A DNA stretch of 29,687 nucleotides from JAFASC01 sp034669525 (GCA_034669525.1 JAXDNH010000160.1:1-29687); one strand, 5' to 3'; shown: positions 15,362-22,725, counted from the stretch's first letter. Notes: generated from the sequence alone by a model not told the origin. Numbers and translations are program-made.

Positions 15362-16027
15362 GTGTTGAATTTGGACGACACCGACCGCGGTGTTGCACGC
15401 GAGAGAAGTCACGAGACGCACTTCAATGTTGTCAGCGGCTCGAAAGCCGGTGGCGATCTAAAGGGCGCACTTCGCCGCGCGCGAATCGAGAACGCCGAAC
15501 GTTCCGACGTGATTACGGAATTGCGCGGTGCGGAAGTCGCGCGGCTTGAAATACTGCAGGAGCAGCTCGAGCCGGTTCTCGCGCAAGTACCTGCCGATTG
15601 CGATCTCTTCGACGTCGCGCTCGTGCCGTCCGAGCATCCGCGTCTGTTCATCGACATGCTCGGCTTCATCGAAATGGGCCGCCATCGCAGGCTTTATCGC
15701 TTTCTCCAGGACACGCGGCATGGCCGTGTGACGCTTTGCGAAACCGAACAGCTCGACAAGATGGTCGAGGCGATCACAAATTACATTGCGCAGCGCCTGA
15801 TCGAGCGCGAGCGGGCGCTCGCCGCCGACGCGGGTGTTCGGGCAATGCCGCGCGATGAGGTGCCGGCTGCGCCTCTTCCCTCCGGCGTCCCGGCGTCCGC
15901 GCGTCGGCCACGCAGGCTTTTCGTTCGCCTCTTTATGTTTATGGTCGATCTCCTGGGGATGGCCGCGCTCTTCGCTCTGATCGCCGCCGCGGCGTGGTAT
16001 GCCTACAAGCTCCAGGTCCCCGGATGA
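15362..16027 (+). CDS. Conserved hypothetical protein with C-terminal membrane anchor
   Basis: A 221-residue protein from the GTG at 15362 (a TTG follows as the next codon). I do not recognise a named domain. A soluble N-terminal region of about 180 residues contains FDVALVPSEHPRLFIDMLGF, IEMGRHRRLYRFLQDTRHGR and VEAITNYIAQRLIERER. Similar unnamed proteins occur in Rhizobiales as I recall. A basic stretch (RRPRRLFVR) precedes one hydrophobic helix of about 25 residues near the end (DLLGMAALFALIAAAAWYAY), so it is likely tail-anchored with the bulk in the cytoplasm. It is 64 nt downstream of the TetR gene and 119 nt upstream of the symporter gene. Function unknown. Confidence 0.75.
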   Translation: MLNLDDTDRGVARERSHETHFNVVSGSKAGGDLKGALRRARIENAERSDVITELRGAEVARLEILQEQLEPVLAQVPADCDLFDVALVPSEHPRLFIDMLGFIEMGRHRRLYRFLQDTRHGRVTLCETEQLDKMVEAITNYIAQRLIERERALAADAGVRAMPRDEVPAAPLPSGVPASARRPRRLFVRLFMFMVDLLGMAALFALIAAAAWYAYKLQVPG

Positions 16028-16029
16028 GC

Positions 16030-16052
16030 CGCGGCCCTTCGTGACGGCCGCG
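16030..16052 (+). terminator. GC-rich hairpin just after the hypothetical gene
   Basis: CGCGGCC (16030-16036) pairs with GGCCGCG (16046-16052) across a 9-base loop, 3 nt past the stop codon. There is no T-run after it, so it could be a weak or Rho-assisted terminator or simply a stable 3' end. Confidence 0.3.
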
Positions 16053-16146
16053 TGACAGCGCCCCTAAACTGGGGTTAGCCTTACCTTCGAGTGGCACGCA
16101 TCCTGCTCGCAAGCCCAGCGAGGCGGAGCCATTGCGGGGCGGCATC

Positions 16147-17424
16147 ATGCGATCAAGACTGACGACCTTCATCCTTATTGGCATGATCCTCGGCATCATC
16201 GTCGGCTATCTCTGCAGCATCATGTGGCCCGATCCGCAGACCGCCAAGACGATCTCCGGCTATATTAGCCTCATCACCGATCTCTTCCTGCGCCTGATCA
16301 AGATGATCATCGCGCCGCTCGTTTTCTCGACACTGGTCGTCGGCATCGCGCATATGGGCGATACGGCTTCCGTCGGACGCATCGGCGGCAAAGCGCTGCT
16401 TTGGTTTGTCGGTGCTTCCTTCATCTCCCTGCTCATCGGCCTGGTGATGGTGAACATCCTGCGGCCGGGCGACGCGCTCAATCTGCCGCTGCCGGATGCC
16501 GGCGCCTCGACCAATCTTAAAGCTACGTCCCTGTCGCTGAAGGAGTTTGTCACGCATCTCGTGCCGAAGAGCGCGATCGAAGCGATGGCGAACAACGAGA
16601 TCCTGCAGATCGTCGTCTTCTCGATCTTCTTCGGCGTTGCGCTCGCATCGCTCGGCGCGAAAGGCAAGCTTCTCGCCGAAGGCTTCGAACAGGTTGCCGA
16701 CGTGATGCTGCGCATTACCGGCTACATCATGAACTTCGCGCCGATCGCGGTGTTCGCCGCGATGGCGGCTATCATCACGACACAGGGTCTCGGCATCCTT
16801 GTCACCTACGGCAAGTTCATGCTCGAGTTCTACATCAGCCTTGCCATTCTTTGGTGCGTGCTGGCGCTTGCCGGCTACGCGCTGATGGGCCCGCAGATGA
16901 CGCGTATGCTCAGTCTGATTAGAGAGCCTTTCATCCTCGCGTTCTCCACCGCCTCCAGCGAAGCGGCGTATCCGAAGACGCTGCGCCAGCTCGAAGTGTT
17001 CGGCGTGCCCAATCGCATCACCAGCTTCGTCCTGCCGATGGGATACTCGTTCAATCTCGACGGCTCGATGATGTATTGCACCTTCGCGGCGATCTTCATC
17101 GCGCAGGCCTACAACATTCCGCTCACGCTCGGGCAGCAGTTCACGATGCTGCTTCTCCTGATGGTGACGTCGAAAGGCATGGCCGGCGTACCGCGCGCCT
17201 CCCTCGTCGTGATCTCGGCGACTTTGTCGACGTTCAACATTCCAGAAGCCGGGTTGCTGCTCATCATCGGCATCGATCAGTTCTTGGACATGGGCCGCTC
17301 GGCGACGAACGTGCTCGGCAACAGCATCGCGACGGCGGCGGTGGCGAAGTGGGAGGGCCAGCTCACGCTGGAGGATCAGAGCCTCGATCGGGGAATTGGC
17401 ACGACGCGGCTGCCGGCGGAGTGA
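16147..17424 (+). CDS. Dicarboxylate/amino acid:cation symporter (DAACS family)
   Basis: A 425-residue inner-membrane secondary transporter (GltP/DctA fold). Helices 1-6 include LFLRLIKMIIAPLVFSTLVV, the family signature between TM2 and TM3. The first re-entrant loop carries FSTASSEAAYPKTL, where serine-rich HP1 is expected. TM7 has GYSFNLDGSMMYCTFAAIFI, with the NxDG sodium/substrate motif. HP2/TM8 has MAGVPRASLVVISATL and FLDMGRSATNVLGN. The conserved Arg and Asn of TM8 favour an acidic substrate such as dicarboxylate, aspartate or glutamate. The ATG at 16147 has GGGGCGG nearby; a TTG at 16132 is possible. The stop overlaps the next start (TGATG), coupling it to the binding protein. Confidence 0.93.
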   Translation: MRSRLTTFILIGMILGIIVGYLCSIMWPDPQTAKTISGYISLITDLFLRLIKMIIAPLVFSTLVVGIAHMGDTASVGRIGGKALLWFVGASFISLLIGLVMVNILRPGDALNLPLPDAGASTNLKATSLSLKEFVTHLVPKSAIEAMANNEILQIVVFSIFFGVALASLGAKGKLLAEGFEQVADVMLRITGYIMNFAPIAVFAAMAAIITTQGLGILVTYGKFMLEFYISLAILWCVLALAGYALMGPQMTRMLSLIREPFILAFSTASSEAAYPKTLRQLEVFGVPNRITSFVLPMGYSFNLDGSMMYCTFAAIFIAQAYNIPLTLGQQFTMLLLLMVTSKGMAGVPRASLVVISATLSTFNIPEAGLLLIIGIDQFLDMGRSATNVLGNSIATAAVAKWEGQLTLEDQSLDRGIGTTRLPAE

Positions 17425-18329
17425 TGGCGATGGGGCGCTGGGCCGCCGCCTTTTGTGTCGCCGTCCTGAGCGGCATTTGCGGCGCTTCACTCGCCCATGC
17501 CGAAGGCGAGCTCACCGGCACGCTCAAGAAAGCCAACGATAGCGGCACGGTGACGATCGGCTATCGCGAAAGCTCGCTGCCGTTTTCTTATGTGAACGCG
17601 CTAAAACAGCCGATCGGTTATGCGATCGATCTCTGCCAGGAGATCGTCGACGATATGGCGCACGAGCTCGGCCGCGACGAGCTGAAGATCGACTATAAGC
17701 CGGTGACCTCGGGGACGCGCTTCGAGGCGGTGACGTCAGGCGCAGTCGATCTCGAATGCGGCTCGACCACGGCCAATCTCGAGCGGCGCAAGCAGGTCGA
17801 GTTCTCGCCGACCTACTATGTCAGCGCGACGAAGCTTTTGGTGCGCCGCGATTCGGCGATCCGCTCCTACCGCGATCTCCGCGGCAAGAAGGTTGCGGTC
17901 ACCGCCGGCACGACCAACGCGGACGCGATCCACCGCGTCTTCGAGCAGCTGAAAATCCAGGCGCAGATCGTCACTGGGCATGACCACGCGGAATCATTCG
18001 GGCTGGTGAAGCAGGGCAAGGCCGATGCTTTGGCGCTCGATGACGTGCTGCTTTATGGGCTGATTGCGGCCGAAGGCCCGAAAGGCAGCGATTACACCGT
18101 GCTGCCGGAAAATCTGTCCTACGAGCCTTACGGCATCGTGTTCCGCAAGAACGATCCGGCTTTATCCGCGCTTGTGCAGAAGACATTCGCGCGCCTTGCC
18201 GAAGCACGCGAATTGCGCTGGCTCTATGAGAAATGGTTTTTAAAGCGCCTGCCGACCGGCGAGCGCCTGAATATCCCGATGTCGGAAGAGCTGGCACACT
18301 CGTTTCAGGTGCTGGGGATGAGCGATTAG
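17424..18329 (+). CDS. Glutamate/aspartate-type periplasmic binding protein (SBP family 3)
   Basis: A 301-residue periplasmic solute-binding protein. The signal peptide covers about residues 1-26 (hydrophobic core AAAFCVAVLSGICGASLAHA, then EGELTG). The mature part matches the GltI type: GYRESSLPFSYVNALKQPIG, YAIDLCQEIVDDMA, TSGAVDLECGSTTANLERRK, FSPTYYVSATKLLVRRD and LRGKKVAVTAGTTNADAIHR. The ATG shares its A with the symporter stop (TGATG). No ABC permease or ATPase gene lies next to it; the following gene is convergent and unrelated. It is therefore an orphan binding protein whose only visible partner is a secondary symporter, an unusual pairing. It could instead feed an ABC transporter encoded elsewhere. 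Confidence 0.92.
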   Translation: MAMGRWAAAFCVAVLSGICGASLAHAEGELTGTLKKANDSGTVTIGYRESSLPFSYVNALKQPIGYAIDLCQEIVDDMAHELGRDELKIDYKPVTSGTRFEAVTSGAVDLECGSTTANLERRKQVEFSPTYYVSATKLLVRRDSAIRSYRDLRGKKVAVTAGTTNADAIHRVFEQLKIQAQIVTGHDHAESFGLVKQGKADALALDDVLLYGLIAAEGPKGSDYTVLPENLSYEPYGIVFRKNDPALSALVQKTFARLAEARELRWLYEKWFLKRLPTGERLNIPMSEELAHSFQVLGMSD

Positions 18330-18345
18330 GGCGCCCAGCTCCCGC

Positions 18346-19233
18346 TCACAATCTATACTCCCCCAAATCGGTCATCGCATTCGTGCTTGTCGCCATGCCG
18401 CGGGCGCGGGCGGTAATCTTCACGCCATCGCCCTCACGCTCTATCCGAAACAGATTGTAACCCGCCCGATGCATCCGCGTACCGCCGGTCGCAGATGCCG
18501 ACTGCACGCCGACGACCGGAATGCGCGCCTTGTTGCGTTCGATATAGCTGATCGTCATTCGATGATTGTGTCCGTGGATCACAAGATGCGCTCCCCGGCG
18601 CGAAACGATCTCCTCGAATTCGCGCCGATCAGTCAGGCTTCGTCCCGCGCCGCCGCCACCGCGGTTCGGGGGATGATGCACCATGATGACGCGCGGCACA
18701 TTCTCCCGCGCGACCTCGGCAAGCAGCGTGTCAAAACGTGCCCGCTGCTTGGAGCCAAGCCGGCCCGATGCGAGAAAAGGGGCGGTTGGTACCCCGGATG
18801 ACAGGCCGATCAGCGCCACACCGCCGCGCATCCGCAAATACGGAAAGCCGCTCGCGCCGGTCGCATCGCTCGTCGTCCACTTGGCGAACGTGCTGGCAAG
18901 ATGCGGCATCGAGCCGCGCGTATAGGCGTCATGGTTGCCGGGTACGAAGCTCACCTTGTCCGGCGGCCCGAGCGTCTCGAGCCAGGCGGCGGCGAAGGGA
19001 AATTCCGCCTTGAGCCCGATATTCAGAATATCCCCGGTCATCGCGATATGGTCGGGTTTCTGCGCATGAATATCCGCGACGATCGCGGCGAGCACGTCCA
19101 TATTGTGCGTGAGCGAGCGTCCGCGCTGCCAGTTCATATAACCGGTAATCCGCTTGTTAAGGAGTTCGCGCCGATGCGGGCGGGGAAGGGGGCCGATATG
19201 GGCGTCGGAGAGATGGGCGAGGAGAAAGCTCAC
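18346..19233 (-). CDS. Calcineurin-like metallophosphoesterase (CpdA-like)
   Basis: A 295-residue hydrolase of the calcineurin-like superfamily, with all five metal/catalytic blocks: LSDAHIG (Asp and His), MTGDILN, VPGNHDAY, VMVHHPP-like (IMVHHPPN) and IHGHNH. The dinuclear metal site is therefore intact. Layout and length resemble bacterial cAMP phosphodiesterase CpdA and related phosphodiesterases, but the substrate cannot be read from sequence. I chose the GTG at 19233 (MSFLLAHLSDAHIG), with AGGGAA about 7 nt upstream. A GTG at 19281 would extend into the divergent Nudix gene. It is convergent with the binding-protein gene (16-base gap). Confidence 0.88.
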   Translation of the reverse strand: MSFLLAHLSDAHIGPLPRPHRRELLNKRITGYMNWQRGRSLTHNMDVLAAIVADIHAQKPDHIAMTGDILNIGLKAEFPFAAAWLETLGPPDKVSFVPGNHDAYTRGSMPHLASTFAKWTTSDATGASGFPYLRMRGGVALIGLSSGVPTAPFLASGRLGSKQRARFDTLLAEVARENVPRVIMVHHPPNRGGGGAGRSLTDRREFEEIVSRRGAHLVIHGHNHRMTISYIERNKARIPVVGVQSASATGGTRMHRAGYNLFRIEREGDGVKITARARGMATSTNAMTDLGEYRL

Positions 19234-19271
19234 AGGAATTCCCTGGGGCGCAGGGACGCGGGCGTCAAGCT

Positions 19272-19751
19272 TTGCAAGCACCGCGCGGAATAAGCCTCCG
19301 CACGCGGGTCGTCGCGCGGCTCGGCGGGTTGATCAACCGCATTCGTCGGCCGGTGACGCTCGGCGTGCGCGCAATCGTGCAAGACGGGCAAGGCCGCGTG
19401 CTTCTCGTGCGCCATACCTATGTCCCCGGCTGGTACCTGCCGGGCGGTGCGGTCGATCCCGGTGAAAGCGCCGGTGAGGCGCTCGCGCGTGAGGTTTGGG
19501 AGGAGGCCAATGTGAGGGTCATCGGCGCACCGCGTCTAATCGCGATATATCTCAACCGCCGCGGCCGTAGCGATCATGTCGTGCTGTTCGAAGTCCTCGA
19601 ATTCGAGCAGCTTTCAGCGAAAGCGTGCGATCATGAGATTGCGGAAGCGCGGTTCTTTCCTCTTGACAATCTGCCCGAGGAAACAACTCCCGCGACGCGG
19701 GCCCGAATCGATGAATACCTGAACAAGGCGGCGACCTCTCCGAGCTGGTGA
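19272..19751 (+). CDS. Nudix hydrolase
   Basis: A 159-residue pyrophosphohydrolase. The Nudix box lies in GGAVDPGESAGEALAREVWE followed by EANV. It fits Gx5Ex7REUxEExGU except that Asn replaces the last Gly, while the metal-binding Glu residues are all present. The preceding VLLVRHTYVPGWYLPGG is characteristic of a subgroup common in Rhizobiales. The start is uncertain. TTG 19272 gives the about 27-residue leader usual before the TLGVRA strand; the next candidate is TTG 19329. The substrate is unknown (nucleoside diphosphate derivative expected). It is divergent from the phosphoesterase with a gap of only 38 bases, so their promoters must overlap. Confidence 0.87.
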   Translation: MQAPRGISLRTRVVARLGGLINRIRRPVTLGVRAIVQDGQGRVLLVRHTYVPGWYLPGGAVDPGESAGEALAREVWEEANVRVIGAPRLIAIYLNRRGRSDHVVLFEVLEFEQLSAKACDHEIAEARFFPLDNLPEETTPATRARIDEYLNKAATSPSW

Positions 19752-19810
19752 ACTTTGCTCTGGTCGCGCGGCCATGTTAGAGGCGCCCGCTTCCGTAACT
19801 CAGTGCATTG

Positions 19811-20308
19811 ATGGCTGATATCCCTTTCGATTTCGCGCCGCTGACACCTGACGATCTCGTCGCGATCGATCGCCTCGACGCACGTGCATTCGGACCGGGA
19901 CGTTTTGCTAAAAGCGCCTATCGTTTGCGCGAGGGTGTCGAGCCCGACTGGAATCTGTCTTTTGTTGCGCGCATCGGCACGCTTGTGGTCGGCGCAAACC
20001 GCGTCACGCCGATTGTTTGCGGCGGCGAGCCGGCGCTTCTCCTCGGCCCACTGACCGTCGAGCCGGCGTTTCGCTCGCGCGGCCTGGGTGAGGCGCTGGT
20101 GATGAAGTCGCTCGATAGTGCGCGCAAAGCCGGGCACAGCCTGGTGCTGCTCGTCGGCGATGCGCCCTATTACGAGCGCCTTGGATTTCGGGAGGTGCCG
20201 AAGGACCAGCTCATCATGGCGGGCCCCGTCGATCCCGAGCGGCTCCTGTGCTGCGAATTGCAGGCGGGTGCGCTCGCGGCGGCGAAGGGGAAAATCACGC
20301 GGGTCTGA
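19811..20308 (+). CDS. GNAT family N-acetyltransferase (YhbS-like)
   Basis: A 165-residue acetyl-CoA-dependent acyltransferase. Acetyl-CoA motif A is LGPLTVEPAFRSRGLGEALV, with the RxxGxG loop at about 88-93. Motif B is LVLLVGDAPYYERLGFREVP, with the conserved Tyr-Tyr near the active site. The arrangement matches the YhbS-type group. The ATG at 19811 directly follows a TTG in frame; ATG is preferred. It lies 59 nt after the Nudix gene on the same strand, probably co-transcribed. The acceptor substrate is unknown. Confidence 0.87.
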   Translation: MADIPFDFAPLTPDDLVAIDRLDARAFGPGRFAKSAYRLREGVEPDWNLSFVARIGTLVVGANRVTPIVCGGEPALLLGPLTVEPAFRSRGLGEALVMKSLDSARKAGHSLVLLVGDAPYYERLGFREVPKDQLIMAGPVDPERLLCCELQAGALAAAKGKITRV

Positions 20309-20473
20309 CTACGCGTCTGCCTCGATGTTGTGGCTATTGACGGTGATCTGAATTTCGACATCGCGCGTTCTGAGCCGCGGCGGGCCCGGTGCGCGGCCGA
20401 TCGTGAACATCGAAATCGCAGTGAGCACGAGCATGAAGCTCGTCGACAGCGACGGAAGTTTGAGCCGGAACAT
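20309..20473 (-). CDS. Possible 54-residue membrane-anchored small protein
   Basis: A short ORF on the minus strand beginning MFRLKLPSLSTSFMLVLTAI and ending NSHNIEADA before TAG. A hydrophobic stretch at about residues 13-25 follows a basic N-terminus (Arg3, Lys5). The tail is polar with PGPPRLRTRDVEIQ. Topology would be a signal anchor or an uncleaved signal. The stop is immediately adjacent to the stop of the convergent acetyltransferase gene (no spacer), a tight fit that favours a real gene. I see no strong ribosome site, only a GC-rich stretch before the ATG, and the frame stays open upstream. I do not recognise a family. Confidence 0.42.
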   Translation of the reverse strand: MFRLKLPSLSTSFMLVLTAISMFTIGRAPGPPRLRTRDVEIQITVNSHNIEADA

Positions 20474-20579
20474 GACCGCAGCCGAGAACGACAGGGCGTC
20501 AGTAGAGCGGGTTAAATCTGAATCAATTCTTTAGATTTTGAGCGATCAGATGAGCCATGCCTCAATGTCGTAGCACGCA

Positions 20580-21815
20580 TCAACGCGCCGCCGCTGCCCA
20601 GGCCTTCAGATCGAATTCGGGTCTGCTTGCCTCGTCGGGCGTCAGTGCCGGCGTGCCGCGCGCGAAAATCTTGCGTGCGGCGACGTGATCGGACCCGCGA
20701 TTTACTGATTCCACCGCGATCAGCCTGTCGCGCCTGAAGCAGAGCACGGACATGCGTCGCTCTTCTGCATTTCCCACCACAACGGCCCGGTCAGCGCCGA
20801 TCGAAAGTCCGGCGATCTGCAGTTTGAGGTCGCGCTGGTCGCTCCAGAACCATGGCACGGCGGAATAGGATGCCGCCTTACCCATAAGCCGCGCGGCAAC
20901 CGCACGGCCCTGGTCGGCGGCGTTCTGCACGGATTCGAGCCTGATATGCGAATCCGCATAAGGGCTCGGAAACGACGCGCAATCGCCGATCGCCGAAATC
21001 GCCGGATCAGATGTGACGAGGGTGGCATCAACTTTGATGCCGTTATTGATGTCGAGGCCAGCCTCTGCCGCGATCACAGCATTCGGCAAAACGCCGATGC
21101 CGAACACGACGATATCGGCAGGACGTTTATGCCCGCCGGTCGTCTCGACAACTGCGACGCGCCCGTTTTCGCCTTCGATGCGCGCGAGACCCTGGCCGAA
21201 CTCGATCTTCACGCCCCAGGATTCATGCGCCTGCGCAAAGAGCTGGGACATGGCGGGCGAGACGGCGCGTGCCATGGTGCGGTCGGCAAGTTCGAGCACA
21301 TGCACGGACTTGCCGAGCGCGCTCGCAACCGCGGCGAATTCGAGCCCGATGAAACCGGCGCCGGCAACTACGACTTCGTTGGCGTTGGCAAGCTTCGCGC
21401 CTATCGCGTCCGCATCCGCAAGCGTGCGCAGGCCGAAGACGCCGTCGAGGTCCGCGCCCGGAATCGGCAGCGTGCGGTTATGCGCGCCGAGCGCCAGCAC
21501 GAGATGATCGTAGTCGAGCGCGCTGCCACTAAAGAGCGCAACGCGCCTGTTCGTCCGGTCGATTGCCGTCACGCGAGTCTGCGGGATGGTCTCGATTTTG
21601 TTCTCGGCAAAGTATTTTGCGGGGCGGAAGGACAGCGCTTCGGCTGTCGTCTTGCCCATGAGGTAAGCCTTGGACAAAGGCGGGCGCTGGTAGGGCAGGC
21701 CCGGCTCATCGCCGATTATGACGATGCGGCCGTCGAAGCCGTCCTGACGCAGCGAAGCGGCCGTTTGAAACCCGGCTTGGCCCGCGCCAGCGATCACAAC
21801 TGAATGCAGGGGCAT
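20580..21815 (-). CDS. NAD(P)H-dependent ferredoxin/rubredoxin reductase-like FAD enzyme
   Basis: A 411-residue flavoprotein of the putidaredoxin/rhodocoxin reductase type. The FAD site GAGQAG is at residues 10-15. RPPLSKAYL is the family signature after the first strand. LVLALGAHNRTLPIPGADLD precedes the NAD(P)H site VVVAGAGFIGLEFAAVASAL. GDCASF is the second FAD contact, and the C-terminal PWFWSDQRDLKLQIAG is the ferredoxin-reductase C-domain motif. It should pass electrons from NAD(P)H to a small iron-sulfur protein. It follows bfr by 77 bases on the same strand, and bfd, a [2Fe-2S] protein, is the gene before that, so Bfd is a candidate partner. The ribosome site GGAGG is about 11 nt upstream and partly inside a hairpin (21828-21847). 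Confidence 0.9.
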   Translation of the reverse strand: MPLHSVVIAGAGQAGFQTAASLRQDGFDGRIVIIGDEPGLPYQRPPLSKAYLMGKTTAEALSFRPAKYFAENKIETIPQTRVTAIDRTNRRVALFSGSALDYDHLVLALGAHNRTLPIPGADLDGVFGLRTLADADAIGAKLANANEVVVAGAGFIGLEFAAVASALGKSVHVLELADRTMARAVSPAMSQLFAQAHESWGVKIEFGQGLARIEGENGRVAVVETTGGHKRPADIVVFGIGVLPNAVIAAEAGLDINNGIKVDATLVTSDPAISAIGDCASFPSPYADSHIRLESVQNAADQGRAVAARLMGKAASYSAVPWFWSDQRDLKLQIAGLSIGADRAVVVGNAEERRMSVLCFRRDRLIAVESVNRGSDHVAARKIFARGTPALTPDEASRPEFDLKAWAAAAR

Positions 21816-21827
21816 GCGGGCACGCGC

Positions 21828-21847
21828 CTCCGGTCAGGCGACCGGAG
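21828..21847 (-). promoter_or_regulatory. Hairpin covering the ribosome site of the reductase gene
   Basis: Seven perfect base pairs, CTCCGGT (21828-21834) with ACCGGAG (21841-21847), across a 6-base loop. On the minus strand the 3' arm contains GGAG of the only Shine-Dalgarno-like GGAGG before the ATG at 21815. It may limit translation of the reductase relative to bfr. There is no T-run, so it is not a classical terminator. Confidence 0.35.
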
Positions 21848-21892
21848 CAGTCCGAGTCGACCACTGCAAGCTATACCAGAAGGGGGAGGTGG

Positions 21893-22390
21893 CTACACGG
21901 AGCCGGGATTTGGACTGTCGAGTTCGCCCATATGGTGCTGCGCGTAGAGCTGGACGCCGAGCTGTTTCACGAGCTCCTGCTGTGTTTCGAGGAAATCGAT
22001 GTGGCCTTCCTCGTCGGCCGCAAGCTCTTCGAACAAGAGCTTCGTCACCCGGTCATTGATCGAGTCGCAATATGCCGCCGCGTCGAGATAAAGCCCGCGC
22101 GCTTCGACCTCGGCGGCGAGATCGCAGCTTAAAATCTCTTCGATGTTCTGACCGATCCGCAGCGGATCGAGCACCTGCATGTTTGGGAAGCCGTCGAGGA
22201 AAAGGATGCGATCGACGAAGCGATCGGCATGCTGCATCTCCTCGATCGATTCTTTCCGCCATTTCTGAGCGAGGTCCTTGTAACCCCAATTGTCGAGGAT
22301 GCGGTAATGCAGCCAATATTGATTGACAGCCGTGAGTTCGCTGCGCAGGCCGCGGTTCAGATATTCGATGACCTTCGCGTCGCCCCGCAT
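21893..22390 (-). CDS. bfr: Bacterioferritin
   Basis: A 165-residue subunit of the 24-mer heme-containing iron store. All ferroxidase ligands are at canonical positions: Glu18, Glu51, His54, Glu94, Glu127 and His130, with Tyr25 as well. Met52, the axial ligand of the inter-subunit heme, is present in the segment KESIEEMQHADRFVDRILFL. The N-terminus MRGDAKVIEYLN is standard. It oxidises Fe(II) with O2 or H2O2 and stores the mineral in the cytoplasm. It lies downstream of bfd (77-base spacer with a hairpin) and upstream of a ferredoxin-reductase-like gene, an arrangement suited to both storage and reductive release. Confidence 0.96.
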   Translation of the reverse strand: MRGDAKVIEYLNRGLRSELTAVNQYWLHYRILDNWGYKDLAQKWRKESIEEMQHADRFVDRILFLDGFPNMQVLDPLRIGQNIEEILSCDLAAEVEARGLYLDAAAYCDSINDRVTKLLFEELAADEEGHIDFLETQQELVKQLGVQLYAQHHMGELDSPNPGSV

Positions 22391-22410
22391 ATCCGCTCCC
22401 TCGGCTTGCC

Positions 22411-22425
22411 TTGTCGTTCCGACAA
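22411..22425. promoter_or_regulatory. Short inverted repeat upstream of bfr
   Basis: TTGTCG, three bases, CGACAA, with perfect 6-bp arms, 20 nt upstream of the bfr start. It could be a regulator half-site pair or a small mRNA hairpin. It is short enough to be chance. Confidence 0.2.
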
Positions 22426-22439
22426 TCTATGTGGGAGAG

Positions 22440-22461
22440 CTTCGGCTTAGGCAAGCCGAAG
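22440..22461 (-). terminator. Hairpin between bfd and bfr
   Basis: A perfect 9-bp stem, CTTCGGCTT (22440-22448) with AAGCCGAAG (22453-22461) and loop AGGC, 6 nt after the bfd stop. No T-run follows on the minus strand, so it may be a partial terminator or an mRNA-stabilising or processing element that sets the bfd:bfr ratio. Confidence 0.45.
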
Positions 22462-22467
22462 CCGCGA

Positions 22468-22725
22468 CTAGGCCTCGGTTGCGGCCTCAAGGGCCTCGGC
22501 CATATGGCTAGCGCTGCAACAGCAGCGCTCGCAGGTGCCGACTGCCTCTGCCGCGCCGAGCGCGTCGGAGATGATCGAACGAAGCGTCCTCGCGCAACGC
22601 CCGCAATCAGGGCTGCATCCGAGGCACTGATAGACCTGTGCCGGCGTGCGCGGACAGCCAGGGCCCGGGTTCAGGCAGGCCCGTACATCATTGTCGGAAA
22701 GTACGTTGCAGGAGCAGACGATCAT
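22468..22725 (-). CDS. bfd: Bacterioferritin-associated ferredoxin, Bfd
   Basis: An 85-residue [2Fe-2S] protein that binds bacterioferritin and reduces its heme to release stored iron. Cluster cysteines are Cys4 and Cys6 in MIVCSCNVLSD, and Cys41 and Cys44 in LGCSPDCGRCARTLR. VYQCLGCSPDCGRC with DVRACL is diagnostic for Bfd/BFD-like domains. I start at the ATG at 22725, which places CxC at the normal positions 4 and 6; an upstream ATG at 22755 would add ten residues with no ribosome site. The C-terminal tail has three extra cysteines (CERCCC), longer and more Cys-rich than the E. coli protein, and could be an added metal site. The promoter probably lies in the AT-rich 119-base gap upstream. 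Confidence 0.93.
   Translation of the reverse strand: MIVCSCNVLSDNDVRACLNPGPGCPRTPAQVYQCLGCSPDCGRCARTLRSIISDALGAAEAVGTCERCCCSASHMAEALEAATEA

Noticed and set aside
16153..17490. 445-codon open frame on the minus strand opposite the symporter gene
   Set aside because: Highly charged, low-complexity product (runs of Arg, His, Asp, Glu) that mirrors the hydrophobic codons of the real membrane protein.
20946..21803. 285-codon plus-strand open frame opposite the reductase gene
   Set aside because: Charged product without motifs, antisense to a well-defined FAD enzyme.
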